A DNA stretch of 64,000 nt from Gp6-AA40 sp036802945 (GTDB lineage: Bacteria > Acidobacteriota > Vicinamibacteria > Vicinamibacterales > UBA2999): NCBI GenBank assembly GCA_036802945.1, contig DAIRVG010000016.1, forward strand, positions 1-64,000, given 5' to 3'. Below the pieces are notes generated by a model. It saw nothing but the letters and a program-made list of their open reading frames with translations. It did no database searches and had not been told where the DNA came from. Position numbers and translations under genes: made by a program. Below, in pieces: positions 51,464 through 59,767 of the stretch; position 1 is the first letter of the stretch; each line of letters starts with the position of its first letter.

Positions 51464-51946
51464 TCAATTAACTCGTAGCCGCCGTCCTGTGTGAACGGGG
51501 AGGCTGGCGGGAACTCCCGAAGATTCGCCTCGCATGCTCGCGACGGTGCTCTGATCGATCCATGCGAGGTGATCGTTCTCGCGCGCATCCGAATGCGCGA
51601 TCTGACTTTCAACGAACGACAGGATCCGCTCGCGATTGACTTCCTCAAAGGCCAGGTATGCTGCGCCGAGGTGTTCGGCCTCGTGCTCGAAAAACCTGTC
51701 TCGATCGCCAATTACGAGGACCGGGATGTGGCTCGAGTTCGCGCGAACTGCGAGGTGCAGACCGTTGTATTCCCCCAGCTTGAGCTCTGTGATCACCACG
51801 CTCGGCTGCATCTCCAAGTGGAACTTGGCGGCGCCGTACGTGTCGGCAGCGGTGATCCAATAGCCATGCGCGCTCAACCATGCCCGTAGGTCATTTGCGA
51901 GCGCCGGGGTCTGCGTGACGATCAGAATCTGGTGGCGGCCGTTCAT
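51464..51946 (-). CDS. Degenerate response-regulator receiver-like protein
   Basis: 160 residues from the ATG at 51944-51946 (an in-frame GTG at 52060 would add 38). The CheY-like fold is recognisable: QILIVTQTPALANDLRAWLS, then VVITELKLGEYNGLHLAV and IPVLVIGDRD. The acidic pair after strand 1 is Thr-Gln (IVTQTP), the phosphoacceptor Asp is Glu (ITELKL), and the conserved Lys is missing (YLAFEEV). A phospho-relay role is thus unlikely; Glu may mimic a permanent phosphorylated state. There is no output domain. It converges with the epimerase gene. Between its start and 52236 there is no other gene. Confidence 0.7.
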   Translation of the reverse strand: MNGRHQILIVTQTPALANDLRAWLSAHGYWITAADTYGAAKFHLEMQPSVVITELKLGEYNGLHLAVRANSSHIPVLVIGDRDRFFEHEAEHLGAAYLAFEEVNRERILSFVESQIAHSDARENDHLAWIDQSTVASMRGESSGVPASLPVHTGRRLRVN

Positions 51947-52236
51947 CCTGGGGGTTCCTGTCGGACGGATACCTGAGCAAGGCTCCTGCCAGACGAAAAC
52001 GTCGGGTTGTGCCCACGGCTCCCCTTCGTCCTGCCACCCAATTGGTTCATGTTTTTGCACCGACGGTCGGAAATCCGGAGGAATGGAGGTAGGCGGCCGT
52101 CCGACCCGCCCGTCCGCCTGGCCTTCGAAATCGAAAAGAAAAGTCGGCCTCCGAGGGGTGTTCTACCCGGATGGTCATTTCCTTAATGCGAAACGGCTGA
52201 GCTGTCCTCCATGAGCTGGTTGTCCGATAGAAAAAC

Positions 52237-52530
52237 GTGGGTTCCTCCCATCACACCGTTCAACGGACGGCCCTGCTCTATACGAAGGACGAGCAGGCCG
52301 TGCGCCTCGAGGTGCTCGAAAGCCCTGGCGTGCAGCGACTCATCGTCTTTGGCCCTGGAAACGAGCATCGCGCGTTTGATTTTCCAGATGGCAAGTCTCT
52401 AACGGAATACCAGGTGACGTACGAACGCGGACTCCTGGACAACGGATTTCACCTGCAGGCAATCGCCGAACGGCGCGCCGGCGCGGATCGTCGCGCCCGG
52501 CCTCGCGACAGCACCGGCCGTCGCCGGTGA
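52237..52530 (+). CDS. Small conserved-looking hypothetical protein
   Basis: 97 residues, GTG start. The core LLYTKDEQAVRLEVLESPG and GPGNEHRAFDFPDG looks like a small beta-rich domain, followed by a very basic tail (AERRAGADRRARPRD). I recall similar short proteins with an ERR.G.DRR tail in related bacteria, but no function. It is isolated and converges with the PspC gene. Confidence 0.55.
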   Translation: MGSSHHTVQRTALLYTKDEQAVRLEVLESPGVQRLIVFGPGNEHRAFDFPDGKSLTEYQVTYERGLLDNGFHLQAIAERRAGADRRARPRDSTGRRR

Positions 52531-52543
52531 TCTGTCAGGCGCC

Positions 52544-53068
52544 TTACGGCGTCGAGGGCACGGTCTGAAATCGGGGTTCGGGCGCCGACGGGATCACCAG
52601 CCACGCGACGAGATACGCGATCACACCGAACACAATCGCGCAGGGTACGATCGTCAGAACTACCCACGCGACGCGCACGATGGTTGGGTCGGCGCCGAAG
52701 TACTCCGCGAGGCCGCCACAGACCCCGCCAATACGCCGATCGGTCCGGGACCTCAGGAGCTGCTTTCGCGCACGTGCCGGCGCATCGATGACATCCGCGA
52801 CGGGAATCAGCACCCACGCGACGAGATACGCGGCGATGCCGAGAATGATCGCGCCCGGCCAGATCGACAATACGATCCAGGCCACCCGCACGAACGTCAC
52901 GTCAACGTCAAAATACGCCGCCAGGCCCGCGCAGACGCCACCGAACTTTCCTTCCGCCGGCCGCCGCGTGAGTCGCCGCGGAGACGACGGCGGCTGCACC
53001 GCCGCGCCGCAGAACGCGCAGAAGACTGAGCCTTCCTGAATCTCTTTTGCACATTGCCGGCACGTCAT
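52544..53068 (-). CDS. Zinc-ribbon protein with two PspC domains
   Basis: 174 residues. The N-terminus has a zinc-ribbon with C3, C6, C17 and C20. Two PspC units follow (about 33-95 and 106-165): KFGGVCAGLAAYFDVDVTFVRV then RIGGVCGGLAEYFGADPTI, each with one transmembrane helix (AYLVAWVLIP; AYLVAWLVIP). PspC proteins sense envelope stress in the phage-shock response. Two domains in one chain may form an intramolecular pair. No other psp gene is visible nearby. Confidence 0.88.
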   Translation of the reverse strand: MTCRQCAKEIQEGSVFCAFCGAAVQPPSSPRRLTRRPAEGKFGGVCAGLAAYFDVDVTFVRVAWIVLSIWPGAIILGIAAYLVAWVLIPVADVIDAPARARKQLLRSRTDRRIGGVCGGLAEYFGADPTIVRVAWVVLTIVPCAIVFGVIAYLVAWLVIPSAPEPRFQTVPSTP

Positions 53069-53147
53069 CGTTTCGCCTCCTTCTCTTCATCACATCCTAC
53101 GGAAGATTGGGCGCATAGGTTTCAGAATCCGGGGTCAGACTCCGGCG

Positions 53148-54650
53148 TCAGTCCGGCAGCTGGGGTAAAACTCCACCGAGGACGTTTTTCAGGCGGCGCT
53201 GAACTTCATTCCGGAGGCCCCGACGAACCGCCGCCGCCGCATCGATGCTCACCCGTGGCGCGTCGAGCGTCCCACGGATGGTGGCCGGCAACAGCACGCG
53301 GTTCCCGTCGCGGGTAAAACGGATCAAGTCGGTTCCCGCCTGGGCCGAGAGCGCTTCCGAGAGGGAGAGATCGGCATGGCCATCCAGCGCCTTGTTGAGG
53401 ATCGTCAAGGTGCCCTGCGCGACGAGGTCGAGATCCGGAGAGTGCAGTGAGAGCGCTGAGGCGGTGACCACCTGACGCGCGAGAGAGAATGACGCGTCAA
53501 TGCGGTCAAAGTTATCAGTCGACGCGCCGGCCCCCGGTTCGGGTCGCCCGAAGAAGAGGATCACCGTTCGCACGAGGCCCAGCCGCTTCACCGCTCCGCG
53601 TGCAATGGTGGCGTTGCCCTCTCCAGCCGACGTGGCGATCGCATCGCCTATCGTTGCGCCTCGTCCACTGAAGGTGCCGGTGCCCGAGAGCCGGCCGCTG
53701 ATTGTGTCAGGAACACCTCCGAACGCGGCAAGCTGTGCGACATCGAGGTCTGAGATCTGCGCTCTCACGGTCGCTCTCAGCGTTTCTCCCGCATCGACGT
53801 CGAGCGCGCCCTCGTAACGGCCGCCAAACAATTGAAATGTCGCGGGCGACAGCGTGATCCGGTTCCCTTGCGCCACCAGCGTCGTCGCAAACTGCCGGAC
53901 GTCCACGCCGATCGCCCGCGCGTTCTCGGCGCTGATGCGCGCGACGAGGCGTCCCGGGAGCGCGATGGTTGTTCCTGTCCGCCGTGGCGTTGGTGGAGTG
54001 AACGCGTCGGCAAGCGCGAGCAGGTCGTCGACGTCCACGCGATTGGCTTTGACCTGGAGCTGCGCATCGAAGCGGGGGGTGAGCTGCACCAATCCGCTCG
54101 CATCGAGCAACGTCGCGCCTGACTCGGCGGTGAATCGATCGAGATTCAAGTGGGCGCTCGACAGCGATGAATCAGCGGAGATCGTGATTTGCCGGCCGCG
54201 ACTCGCGATCGTGATGTTTCGCAGCGTGATCGCGCGGACTGAAATGACCTCGATGCCAGCGTCATCCGCTGTCGGGGCGGTTGTGCCGCCTCCAGGGGCC
54301 GGCAGCGTGAAGGGAAGGGGCATCTCGATGCGGCTGTTCGAGACGATGACCTCCGCATCCTCGACGCGGCGCGACAGCAGCGGCCGCAAGCCGCTCGAGA
54401 GCTCCACGTCCGCGAGCGTCACGCGGACCGGGTCGCCGGCTCGAACGTCTCGAAGAGTGATCCCGGGACGCGGGAACAATCGTGCAGCCGCGCTGCCGAT
54501 TGTTACCGGCTGACCGAGCCAGCTCGTGGCCTGCCGCTCGAGCGCCAGGCGGATGCCGTCGCCGCTGAAAAACCAGTAAATGCCGCCGGCGGCAATCGCC
54601 GCCACGATCGCAACCGCGGTTACTCCGATCAATAGGAAACGGCGCATCAC
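53148..54650 (-). CDS. AsmA-family envelope protein
   Basis: 500 residues, one N-terminal membrane anchor (FLLIGVTAVAIVAAIAAGGI) and a long periplasmic part. The ITLRDVRAGDPVRVTLADVEL and FGGRYEGALDVDAGETLRA segments are typical AsmA/AsmA_2 beta-rich repeats. AsmA-like proteins affect outer-membrane lipid traffic. The first codon is GTG at 54648-54650, directly followed by ATG; either can be the start. Confidence 0.8.
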   Translation of the reverse strand: MMRRFLLIGVTAVAIVAAIAAGGIYWFFSGDGIRLALERQATSWLGQPVTIGSAAARLFPRPGITLRDVRAGDPVRVTLADVELSSGLRPLLSRRVEDAEVIVSNSRIEMPLPFTLPAPGGGTTAPTADDAGIEVISVRAITLRNITIASRGRQITISADSSLSSAHLNLDRFTAESGATLLDASGLVQLTPRFDAQLQVKANRVDVDDLLALADAFTPPTPRRTGTTIALPGRLVARISAENARAIGVDVRQFATTLVAQGNRITLSPATFQLFGGRYEGALDVDAGETLRATVRAQISDLDVAQLAAFGGVPDTISGRLSGTGTFSGRGATIGDAIATSAGEGNATIARGAVKRLGLVRTVILFFGRPEPGAGASTDNFDRIDASFSLARQVVTASALSLHSPDLDLVAQGTLTILNKALDGHADLSLSEALSAQAGTDLIRFTRDGNRVLLPATIRGTLDAPRVSIDAAAAVRRGLRNEVQRRLKNVLGGVLPQLPD

Positions 54651-54676
54651 GAACTCAAGGGAAAATGTAACCCGGT

Positions 54677-54704
54677 TCTAGGCGGGTCTAAAGACCCGCC
54701 TCTA
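54677..54704. repeat. Palindromic repeat before the glycosylase gene
   Basis: GGCGGGTCTAAAGACCCGCC at 54681-54700 is a perfect 9-bp stem with a two-base loop, extended by TCTA on both sides. It lies 5-8 bases before the ATG at 54709 and could hide the ribosome-binding region. This palindrome is, from memory, a common dispersed repeat in related genomes. Confidence 0.85.
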
Positions 54705-54708
54705 CGAC

Positions 54709-55427
54709 ATGCCCGAGCTACCGGACATTCTGCTGTATCTCCATGCCCTGGAGCCGAGGATTCTCGGCCGCCGCGTAACCGGCGTCCGCCTCGCCACGCC
54801 GTTTCTCCTTCGCTCCGTTCACCCGCCGCTCTCCGCGGTCGAAGGCAAAACGATCGTCGGGTTGCGCCGGCTCGGCAAACGCATCGTCGTCGAAACCAAC
54901 GACGAACTGTTTCTGGTGTTTCATCTCATGATTGCGGGTCGATTCAGGTGGAAGCCCGCGGGAGCAAATATTCCAGGAAAGGTCGGTCTCCTCGCGCTCG
55001 ACTTCGAGCATGGCTCATTGATCTTGATCGAGGCCGGATCAAAGCGTCGGGCATCGCTGCACGTGGTCCAGGGGGTTGACGGCCTGGCACAGCACGATCC
55101 CGGCGGACTCGAAGTCATGACCGCGGACCTGGCGACATTTGCCGAGGCACTGCGCCGTGACAATCACACCTTGAAGCGCGCGCTGACGGACCCGCATCTC
55201 TTCAGCGGTATCGGCAATGCCTATTCGGACGAGATTCTCCACGCGGCGCGCCTCTCACCGTTCAAGCAGACCTCCACGATGACGGATGACGAGGTGCGCC
55301 GGCTGTACGAAGCCGTTCGGCTGACGCTCCAGGAGTGGACAGGCAGGCTGCGCAGAGAAGCGGGCGACGCATTTCCGGAGAAGGTCACCGCATTCCGGGG
55401 CGGCATGGCCGTTCACGGGCGGTACGG
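54709..55427 (+). CDS. Formamidopyrimidine-DNA glycosylase / endonuclease VIII family, truncated at assembly gap
   Basis: At least 239 residues before the 100-N gap. The N-terminal PELPDI supplies the catalytic Pro2 and Glu3. GKRIVVETNDELFLVFHLMI contains the conserved Lys region, and the H2TH segment reads HLFSGIGNAYSDEILHAARL. The C-terminal zinc finger would lie in or after the gap. The 22 codons after the gap in the displayed frame (IPFAHRTCRSNPDF) do not look like it, so frame and distance across the gap are unknown. It repairs oxidised bases in DNA. Confidence 0.88.
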
Positions 55428-55527
55428 NNNNNNNNNNNNNNNNNNNNNNNNNNNNNNNNNNNNNNNNNNNNNNNNNNNNNNNNNNNNNNNNNNNNNNNNN
55501 NNNNNNNNNNNNNNNNNNNNNNNNNNN
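55428..55527. other. Assembly gap (100 N)
   Basis: Run of exactly 100 N. Scaffold join of unknown true length that interrupts the DNA glycosylase gene. Confidence 1.
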
Positions 55528-55609
55528 ATTCCATTCGCGCATAGGACGTGTAGGAGCAACCCCGATTTCATTCTCCCCGAGCGTTCCGGACAATGACACC
55601 GGTTTCGCG

Positions 55610-56542
55610 ATGGCCGATCACGCGGAGGTCTCTCATGCGTTTGCGGAGCACCGGCAGTTCCTCTGGGATCTCTCGTACCGGATCACGGGAAGCTCGGTCG
55701 ACGCTGATGCGCTGCTCCGCGAGTGCTTCACCGGGGCGGTAGGGAGCCTGCCTCGCGATCGAGATGCGGACTGGCTCGGACGCCTGACGACAATCGCGGC
55801 ACGGCTTGCGGTCGCCACCCTGCGTCACCGCAAATACCGCGAGTATCCCGGGTACTGGTTGCCTTCACCCGTCGAAACGGGCGACGCGGCGTCGCGGACG
55901 GGTCGGCCGGACGCCTCGCCAGACGGTCCGCGCTACGACTTCGTCGAAAGCGGATCGTTCGCGTTTCTGATGGCCATCGAGGGGCTCGAGCCTCGCGATC
56001 GGGCGATATTTCTGTTGTGCGACGTCTTCGGACACGACCCGTCGGACGCCGCAAGAATACTCGGCCCTGCGACAGCGGGTGCGAGGGCAGCCTTGGTGCG
56101 TGGCCGCCGGCTGATGCAGTCGTACGACCAGATCCATGTCCCGCCCACCCCTGACGTCCAGAAGCGAACCGCGAATGTGCTGCAGCAATGCCTGTCGCAC
56201 CTCCAGAACCGCGATGGCGGAGGCCTCGAGAAGGTGATCGCGCCGGACGCGCAGGCGCTGTATGACAACGGAGGTGAGTTTGTTGCCCCGGTTGCTCCAG
56301 TCAGCGGGAGGACCAGGATTGCCAGGATTCTCGTCAAGTTCGCTGAAGGCATGGAGCCAATGCGTTTTGACTTTCGCATGCTCAACGGACTACCAGCCGC
56401 CGTGGGGGAATCCGCCGGCCGCCCGCGATGGGCGCGTCGATTCGTCTTCAGGGTCGAGACGCGCGGCGACGGTCTCGTGTCCGAGGTTCACACGATCACG
56501 GCGACCGTCAAGCTGGCTGCTGTGCGTTTCGATCCGGCCTGA
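55610..56542 (+). CDS. ECF41-like sigma factor with SnoaL-like C-terminal domain
   Basis: 310 residues. Sigma region 2 is FAEHRQFLWDLSYRITGSSV, region 4 contains LEPRDRAIFLLCDVFGHDPS and ILGPATAGARAALVRGRRLM. The linker has WLPSPVE (WLPEP-type signature of ECF41 factors). The C-terminal SnoaL-like half has RDGGGLEKVIAPDAQALY (DGGG-type motif). In ECF41 factors the C-terminal domain replaces an anti-sigma factor. The ATG at 55610 is chosen; the frame is open back into the gap. No carboxymuconolactone decarboxylase-like partner, the usual neighbour, is present. Confidence 0.85.
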   Translation: MADHAEVSHAFAEHRQFLWDLSYRITGSSVDADALLRECFTGAVGSLPRDRDADWLGRLTTIAARLAVATLRHRKYREYPGYWLPSPVETGDAASRTGRPDASPDGPRYDFVESGSFAFLMAIEGLEPRDRAIFLLCDVFGHDPSDAARILGPATAGARAALVRGRRLMQSYDQIHVPPTPDVQKRTANVLQQCLSHLQNRDGGGLEKVIAPDAQALYDNGGEFVAPVAPVSGRTRIARILVKFAEGMEPMRFDFRMLNGLPAAVGESAGRPRWARRFVFRVETRGDGLVSEVHTITATVKLAAVRFDPA

Positions 56543-56584
56543 TCGGGCGCCCTTCGAGCGTGGCACAATACCGCGATTTCTGAG

Positions 56585-56717
56585 ACAAGCCACGGAGACA
56601 CGAAGACACGGAGCAAGCTTTTCGCATTGAATATCTCCGTGCCTCCGTTCCTCTGTGGCCCGTCTTCCCCAAAGCATCCTTTTGGTTTCTCTGTGTCTCT
56701 GCGTCTCTGTGGCTTGT
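56585..56717. repeat. Imperfect inverted repeat of the CACGGAGAC type
   Basis: Left arm ACAAGCCACGGAGACACG (29 bases from 56585) and right arm ending at 56717 match in inverse orientation at 24 of 29 positions. A related unit (ATCTCCGTGCCTCCG) lies between at about 56631. No transposase is associated. The right arm is inside the coding region of the following transporter and forms its signal peptide. Confidence 0.85.
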
Positions 56718-58192
56718 TGTTTGTCGCGCTCGCTTGGGGTTCCGTCGCACATGCTCAATCACAGGAGCTGCGGTGGGGCGGTGACGCCGAGGGAGGTGCG
56801 CCGTTCGTTGAAGCCAATCCAGGCGATCCCACGCGTGTCGAGGGATTCGACGTCGATGTCGCCACCCTTCTCGCCACCGGACTTGGCCGTGTGCCTCGAT
56901 TTGTTCAGACCGGTTTCACGACCCTTGACGCGGCAACGGCGCGCGGCGACTTCGAGGTCGGACTCAGCGGCATCGAAGACACTCCGACCCGCCGGTCTCG
57001 CCTCGCGGTCACGATTCCGTACTACGAGTTCCGCGAAATCCTGACCGTCCGTAGCGCCGACCGCGATCGGTTCCGTTCGCTGGCGGATCTTCGCGGCCGC
57101 CGCGTTGCGACGCTCGGGGCGACGCTCGCCTATGACCTGCTCGTCGACGCCCAGGCTCGCGAGGGCATCATTCCCGTCACGTACGAAGACGACGTGCACC
57201 CGTATTCCGATCTGGCGCTTGGACGGGTCGATGCGGTGGTGCTGGATCTCATCCTTGCGCGGCGCGGCGCGCTCAGGGACACCAGCCTGTTCAACCAGCC
57301 GCAGCCTCTGGCTGTCGGACACTACGTGGGCGTTCTCGCGCCCACTCAAACGGCGTTGCGCGACCGGATGAACGAAATTCTGCGAAACGCCATGCGCGAC
57401 GGTCGGCTCGAGGCGATCTTCAGACGCTGGAATGTATGGAACGAGGATCAGCCACGCCTCTACGCACAAATGTTAGGGGGAAGTGGACAGGGGGAAGGGG
57501 GAAGTGGACAGGGGTTAGGGGTTAGGGGTCAGGGGGAAATGGCACCTAATACTTGGGAGGCGGCGTGGCGTTATCTTCCTGCGCTTCTGAACGCCGCGCT
57601 GATCACCGTGGTGTTGTCGTGCCTCTCGATGTCGCTCGCAGTGGGCGTCGGCATGCTCATCGCGAGCGGCCGAATCTATGGGCCCAGCTCGCTGCGGGCC
57701 GCGCTGACGATCTACGTCGAGGTGATTCGTGGCACGCCGCTCCTGCTGCAGCTCTTCGTCCTGTATTTCGGGCTTGCACCCTTTATTCAGCTGCCGGCGT
57801 TCCTGGCGGCGCTGCTCGGCCTCGGACTGAACTACGCCGCATACGAAAGTGAAATCTATCGCGGCGCGCTCGAGGCCGTACCCCAGGGGCAGCTGGATGC
57901 CGCCCGCACGCTCGGATTCACCCAGCGGCAGATTCTCGTCCTTGTGCGCGCGCCGCAAGCGTTCAGGCTCGCGCTCGCGCCAATGACCAACGACTTTGTT
58001 GCGCTGTTGAAAGACACCTCACTCGTGTCTGTCATTACGGTCGTCGAGCTGACGAAGCAGACGTCGATCTTTGCGGCGAACATCGGTAGTTGGGTTTTGC
58101 CAGGGGCGATGTGTGCGGCGCTGTACCTCGCCCTCTCGCTGCCGCTGGCGCGAATCGCGCGGCGCATCGAGCGCGGATGGCGGCGGGCGTGA
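56693..58192 (+). CDS. Amino-acid ABC transporter, substrate-binding protein fused to permease
   Basis: 499 residues from GTG at 56693 (alternative TTG at 56627 adds 22). The signal peptide LRLCGLLFVALAWGSVAHAQ is encoded by the inverted-repeat DNA. Residues about 25-255 form a family-3 solute-binding domain (GFDVDVATLLATGLGRVPRF). A Gly-rich linker (GGSGQGEGGSGQG), encoded by heptamer repeats, leads to a HisM/GlnP-type permease with about five helices and EVIRGTPLLLQLFVLYFGLA, then PQGQLDAARTLGFTQRQI (EAA loop). The next gene encodes the matching ATPase with a 16-base overlap. Imports a polar amino acid, exact ligand unknown. Confidence 0.9.
   Translation: MSLRLCGLLFVALAWGSVAHAQSQELRWGGDAEGGAPFVEANPGDPTRVEGFDVDVATLLATGLGRVPRFVQTGFTTLDAATARGDFEVGLSGIEDTPTRRSRLAVTIPYYEFREILTVRSADRDRFRSLADLRGRRVATLGATLAYDLLVDAQAREGIIPVTYEDDVHPYSDLALGRVDAVVLDLILARRGALRDTSLFNQPQPLAVGHYVGVLAPTQTALRDRMNEILRNAMRDGRLEAIFRRWNVWNEDQPRLYAQMLGGSGQGEGGSGQGLGVRGQGEMAPNTWEAAWRYLPALLNAALITVVLSCLSMSLAVGVGMLIASGRIYGPSSLRAALTIYVEVIRGTPLLLQLFVLYFGLAPFIQLPAFLAALLGLGLNYAAYESEIYRGALEAVPQGQLDAARTLGFTQRQILVLVRAPQAFRLALAPMTNDFVALLKDTSLVSVITVVELTKQTSIFAANIGSWVLPGAMCAALYLALSLPLARIARRIERGWRRA
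57473..57538 (+). repeat. In-frame heptamer repeats forming a domain linker
   Basis: The 66 bp between the binding-protein and permease parts consist of G-rich 7-base units: a GGGGGAA/GTGGACA mixture, followed by TTAGGGG, TTAGGGG and TCAGGGG. The last three match the array at 47389-47444. The segment is in frame and encodes a Gly/Ser/Gln-rich linker. Confidence 0.9.
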
Positions 58193-58866
58193 CCGCCGTC
58201 CTCGAAGTCACATCGCTCGAGGTTCGCCGAAGCGGGCGGCCTATCGTTGCAGGCATCTCGTTTTCGGCATCACGCGGCGAGATCGTCGCGTTGATGGGCG
58301 CATCCGGCGCAGGAAAGACGACGATCTTGCGCGCGATCGCAGGACTCGACCCGATTGGCGCCGGCACAATCGTCCTCGACGGCATGACGCTGAAGCCGGG
58401 GAGCATCCATCGCGGCCATACCCTTCGCGAGCTGCACCGTCGCGTTGGCATCGTGTTCCAGTTCCATCATCTATTTGCCCACATGACGGCGCACAAGAAT
58501 GTGTGGCTCGCACTCGTCCACGTGATGCATCGTCCTCTCGCGGACGCAGAAGCGCGTGCCCAGGAGCTGCTGGTCAGTCTCGGCGTTGGCGACCGCTCGG
58601 CAGCACTGCCGCACGAATTGTCCGGTGGAGAAGCGCAGCGTGTCGCGATTGCCCGCGCAATTGCCGTGGAGCCTCCGCTCTTGCTGATGGACGAGCCGAC
58701 CGCATCCCTTGATCCCGCACGGCGTCAAGAGCTGGCCGCAACGCTGCGCCAGCTCGCGAAGCAGGGCCGTACGATCGTCATCGCCACGCACGACGCCGAA
58801 TTCGCGCGCGCCTGCGCGGATCGCGTGTTGAGCATCGATGACGGCCGCATCCGTACAGTATCCTGA
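58177..58866 (+). CDS. Amino-acid ABC transporter ATP-binding protein
   Basis: 229 residues. Walker A is GASGAGKTT, Q-loop VFQFHHLFAHM, signature LSGGEAQRVAIARAIA, Walker B LLLMDEPTASLD and H-loop ATHD. The ATG at 58177 is inside the end of the permease gene (16-bp overlap), so both are coupled. It energises uptake by the fused binding-protein/permease; GlnQ/HisP type. Confidence 0.93.
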   Translation: MAAGVTAVLEVTSLEVRRSGRPIVAGISFSASRGEIVALMGASGAGKTTILRAIAGLDPIGAGTIVLDGMTLKPGSIHRGHTLRELHRRVGIVFQFHHLFAHMTAHKNVWLALVHVMHRPLADAEARAQELLVSLGVGDRSAALPHELSGGEAQRVAIARAIAVEPPLLLMDEPTASLDPARRQELAATLRQLAKQGRTIVIATHDAEFARACADRVLSIDDGRIRTVS

Positions 58867-58870
58867 GGAT

Positions 58871-58906
58871 AAATCCCAGATCCCAAATCCCAAATCCCAA
58901 ATCCCA
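58871..58906. repeat. Heptamer array (AATCCCA)
   Basis: Five near-perfect copies of AATCCCA fill the 45-bp space between the ATPase gene and the next gene. The repeat length of seven matches the other arrays in the window although the sequence differs. Confidence 0.9.
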
Positions 58907-58911
58907 AGGAC

Positions 58912-59643
58912 GTGACACCAGCCCCCTTGCAGACTGATTCGATCTACGTCGAACTCGACACCGCGCGGAAGATTCGCCACAGGAACAAGCTGTATTACCG
59001 CTTCAACCACTGGCCGATCTGGATTTTCGTGTTCTTCATCGCGCCGGGGCCGCTGACGTTCGATCTGTTCGAGCATGGCTTCGATCGGCGGCTTACGATC
59101 TGGCTGGGATGCATCGTCGTCGCGACCGGGATCGCGGGCATTCGGGGCAAACTGCCGGGATGCGAGCCGCGGCCGTACATCATCAGGTTCACCGAGGATC
59201 GGCCCAACCCGCTCTATCGGCGTGTGTGCTACACGACGGCGTGGGGCGAAGTCGCCGCCTTCGCGCTGTTGAACATCGCCGGTCTCGTGTACGCGCTCGT
59301 TACTGGCACGTGGCGCCTGAAACAAATGTACGAGGTGGCGTACTTCCCGATTGCCGGCACCATGTGGGTGCTGGGTGCCTTCGGACTCCTCCCCCGTGTG
59401 AAGCGGTCGACGCAGGGAGAGGGGCACGAGCGACGCTATTTCTATGGGTCTGTCTGGGCGGTTGCGATCGCGCACCCGATTCTGTGGCTCCTGTGGAAAG
59501 TCGTGCCCGCCACTCGCGTGGGTGACGCCCTCAAGCTCGCGGTGTTTGTCGGCGTTCTCGCGATCGTTGGCCACATGTCGCGCCGCGGTCTCCTTCCGCG
59601 CACACGTCCAATCGTTCCGGGGGAATTGGCGGTTTCTGATTAG
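58912..59643 (+). CDS. Predicted integral membrane protein of unknown function
   Basis: 243 residues, GTG start. About six hydrophobic helices, e.g. WPIWIFVFFIAPGPLTFDLF, LTIWLGCIVVATGIAGI and LKLAVFVGVLAIVGHM. A conserved-looking cytoplasmic loop reads CEPRPYIIRFTEDRPNPLYR. I do not recognise a family. It is not obviously linked to the transporter upstream, from which it is separated by the AATCCCA array. Confidence 0.72.
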   Translation: MTPAPLQTDSIYVELDTARKIRHRNKLYYRFNHWPIWIFVFFIAPGPLTFDLFEHGFDRRLTIWLGCIVVATGIAGIRGKLPGCEPRPYIIRFTEDRPNPLYRRVCYTTAWGEVAAFALLNIAGLVYALVTGTWRLKQMYEVAYFPIAGTMWVLGAFGLLPRVKRSTQGEGHERRYFYGSVWAVAIAHPILWLLWKVVPATRVGDALKLAVFVGVLAIVGHMSRRGLLPRTRPIVPGELAVSD

Positions 59644-59644
59644 C

Positions 59645-59752
59645 TGTAATGCAAAATGCAAAATTCAAAATGCAAACACAGTTGACGCGAGCACATTCGG
59701 TTGGGTGGTCATACGTTCTGTTTGAATTTTGCAATTTGAATTTTGCATTACA
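59645..59752. repeat. AT-rich inverted repeat (TGCAAAATTCAAA type)
   Basis: Arms at 59645-59677 and 59720-59752 (33 bases each) are imperfect inverse copies built from TGCAAAAT/TTCAAAAT units, with about 42 bases between. They stand out as the only strongly AT-rich DNA in a GC-rich region. They fill the gap between the membrane-protein and methyltransferase genes, and may be a folded 3' UTR or a miniature element remnant. Confidence 0.85.
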
Positions 59753-59767
59753 TGTCTGAAGCATTAC

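Noticed and set aside
55528..55596. C-terminal zinc finger of the DNA glycosylase after the gap
   Set aside because: The 22 codons have a single Cys and no C-x2-C pair; the frame across the gap is arbitrary.
56585..56717. Insertion sequence with terminal inverted repeats
   Set aside because: Only about 75 bases lie between the arms, no transposase is encoded and no target duplication is seen.
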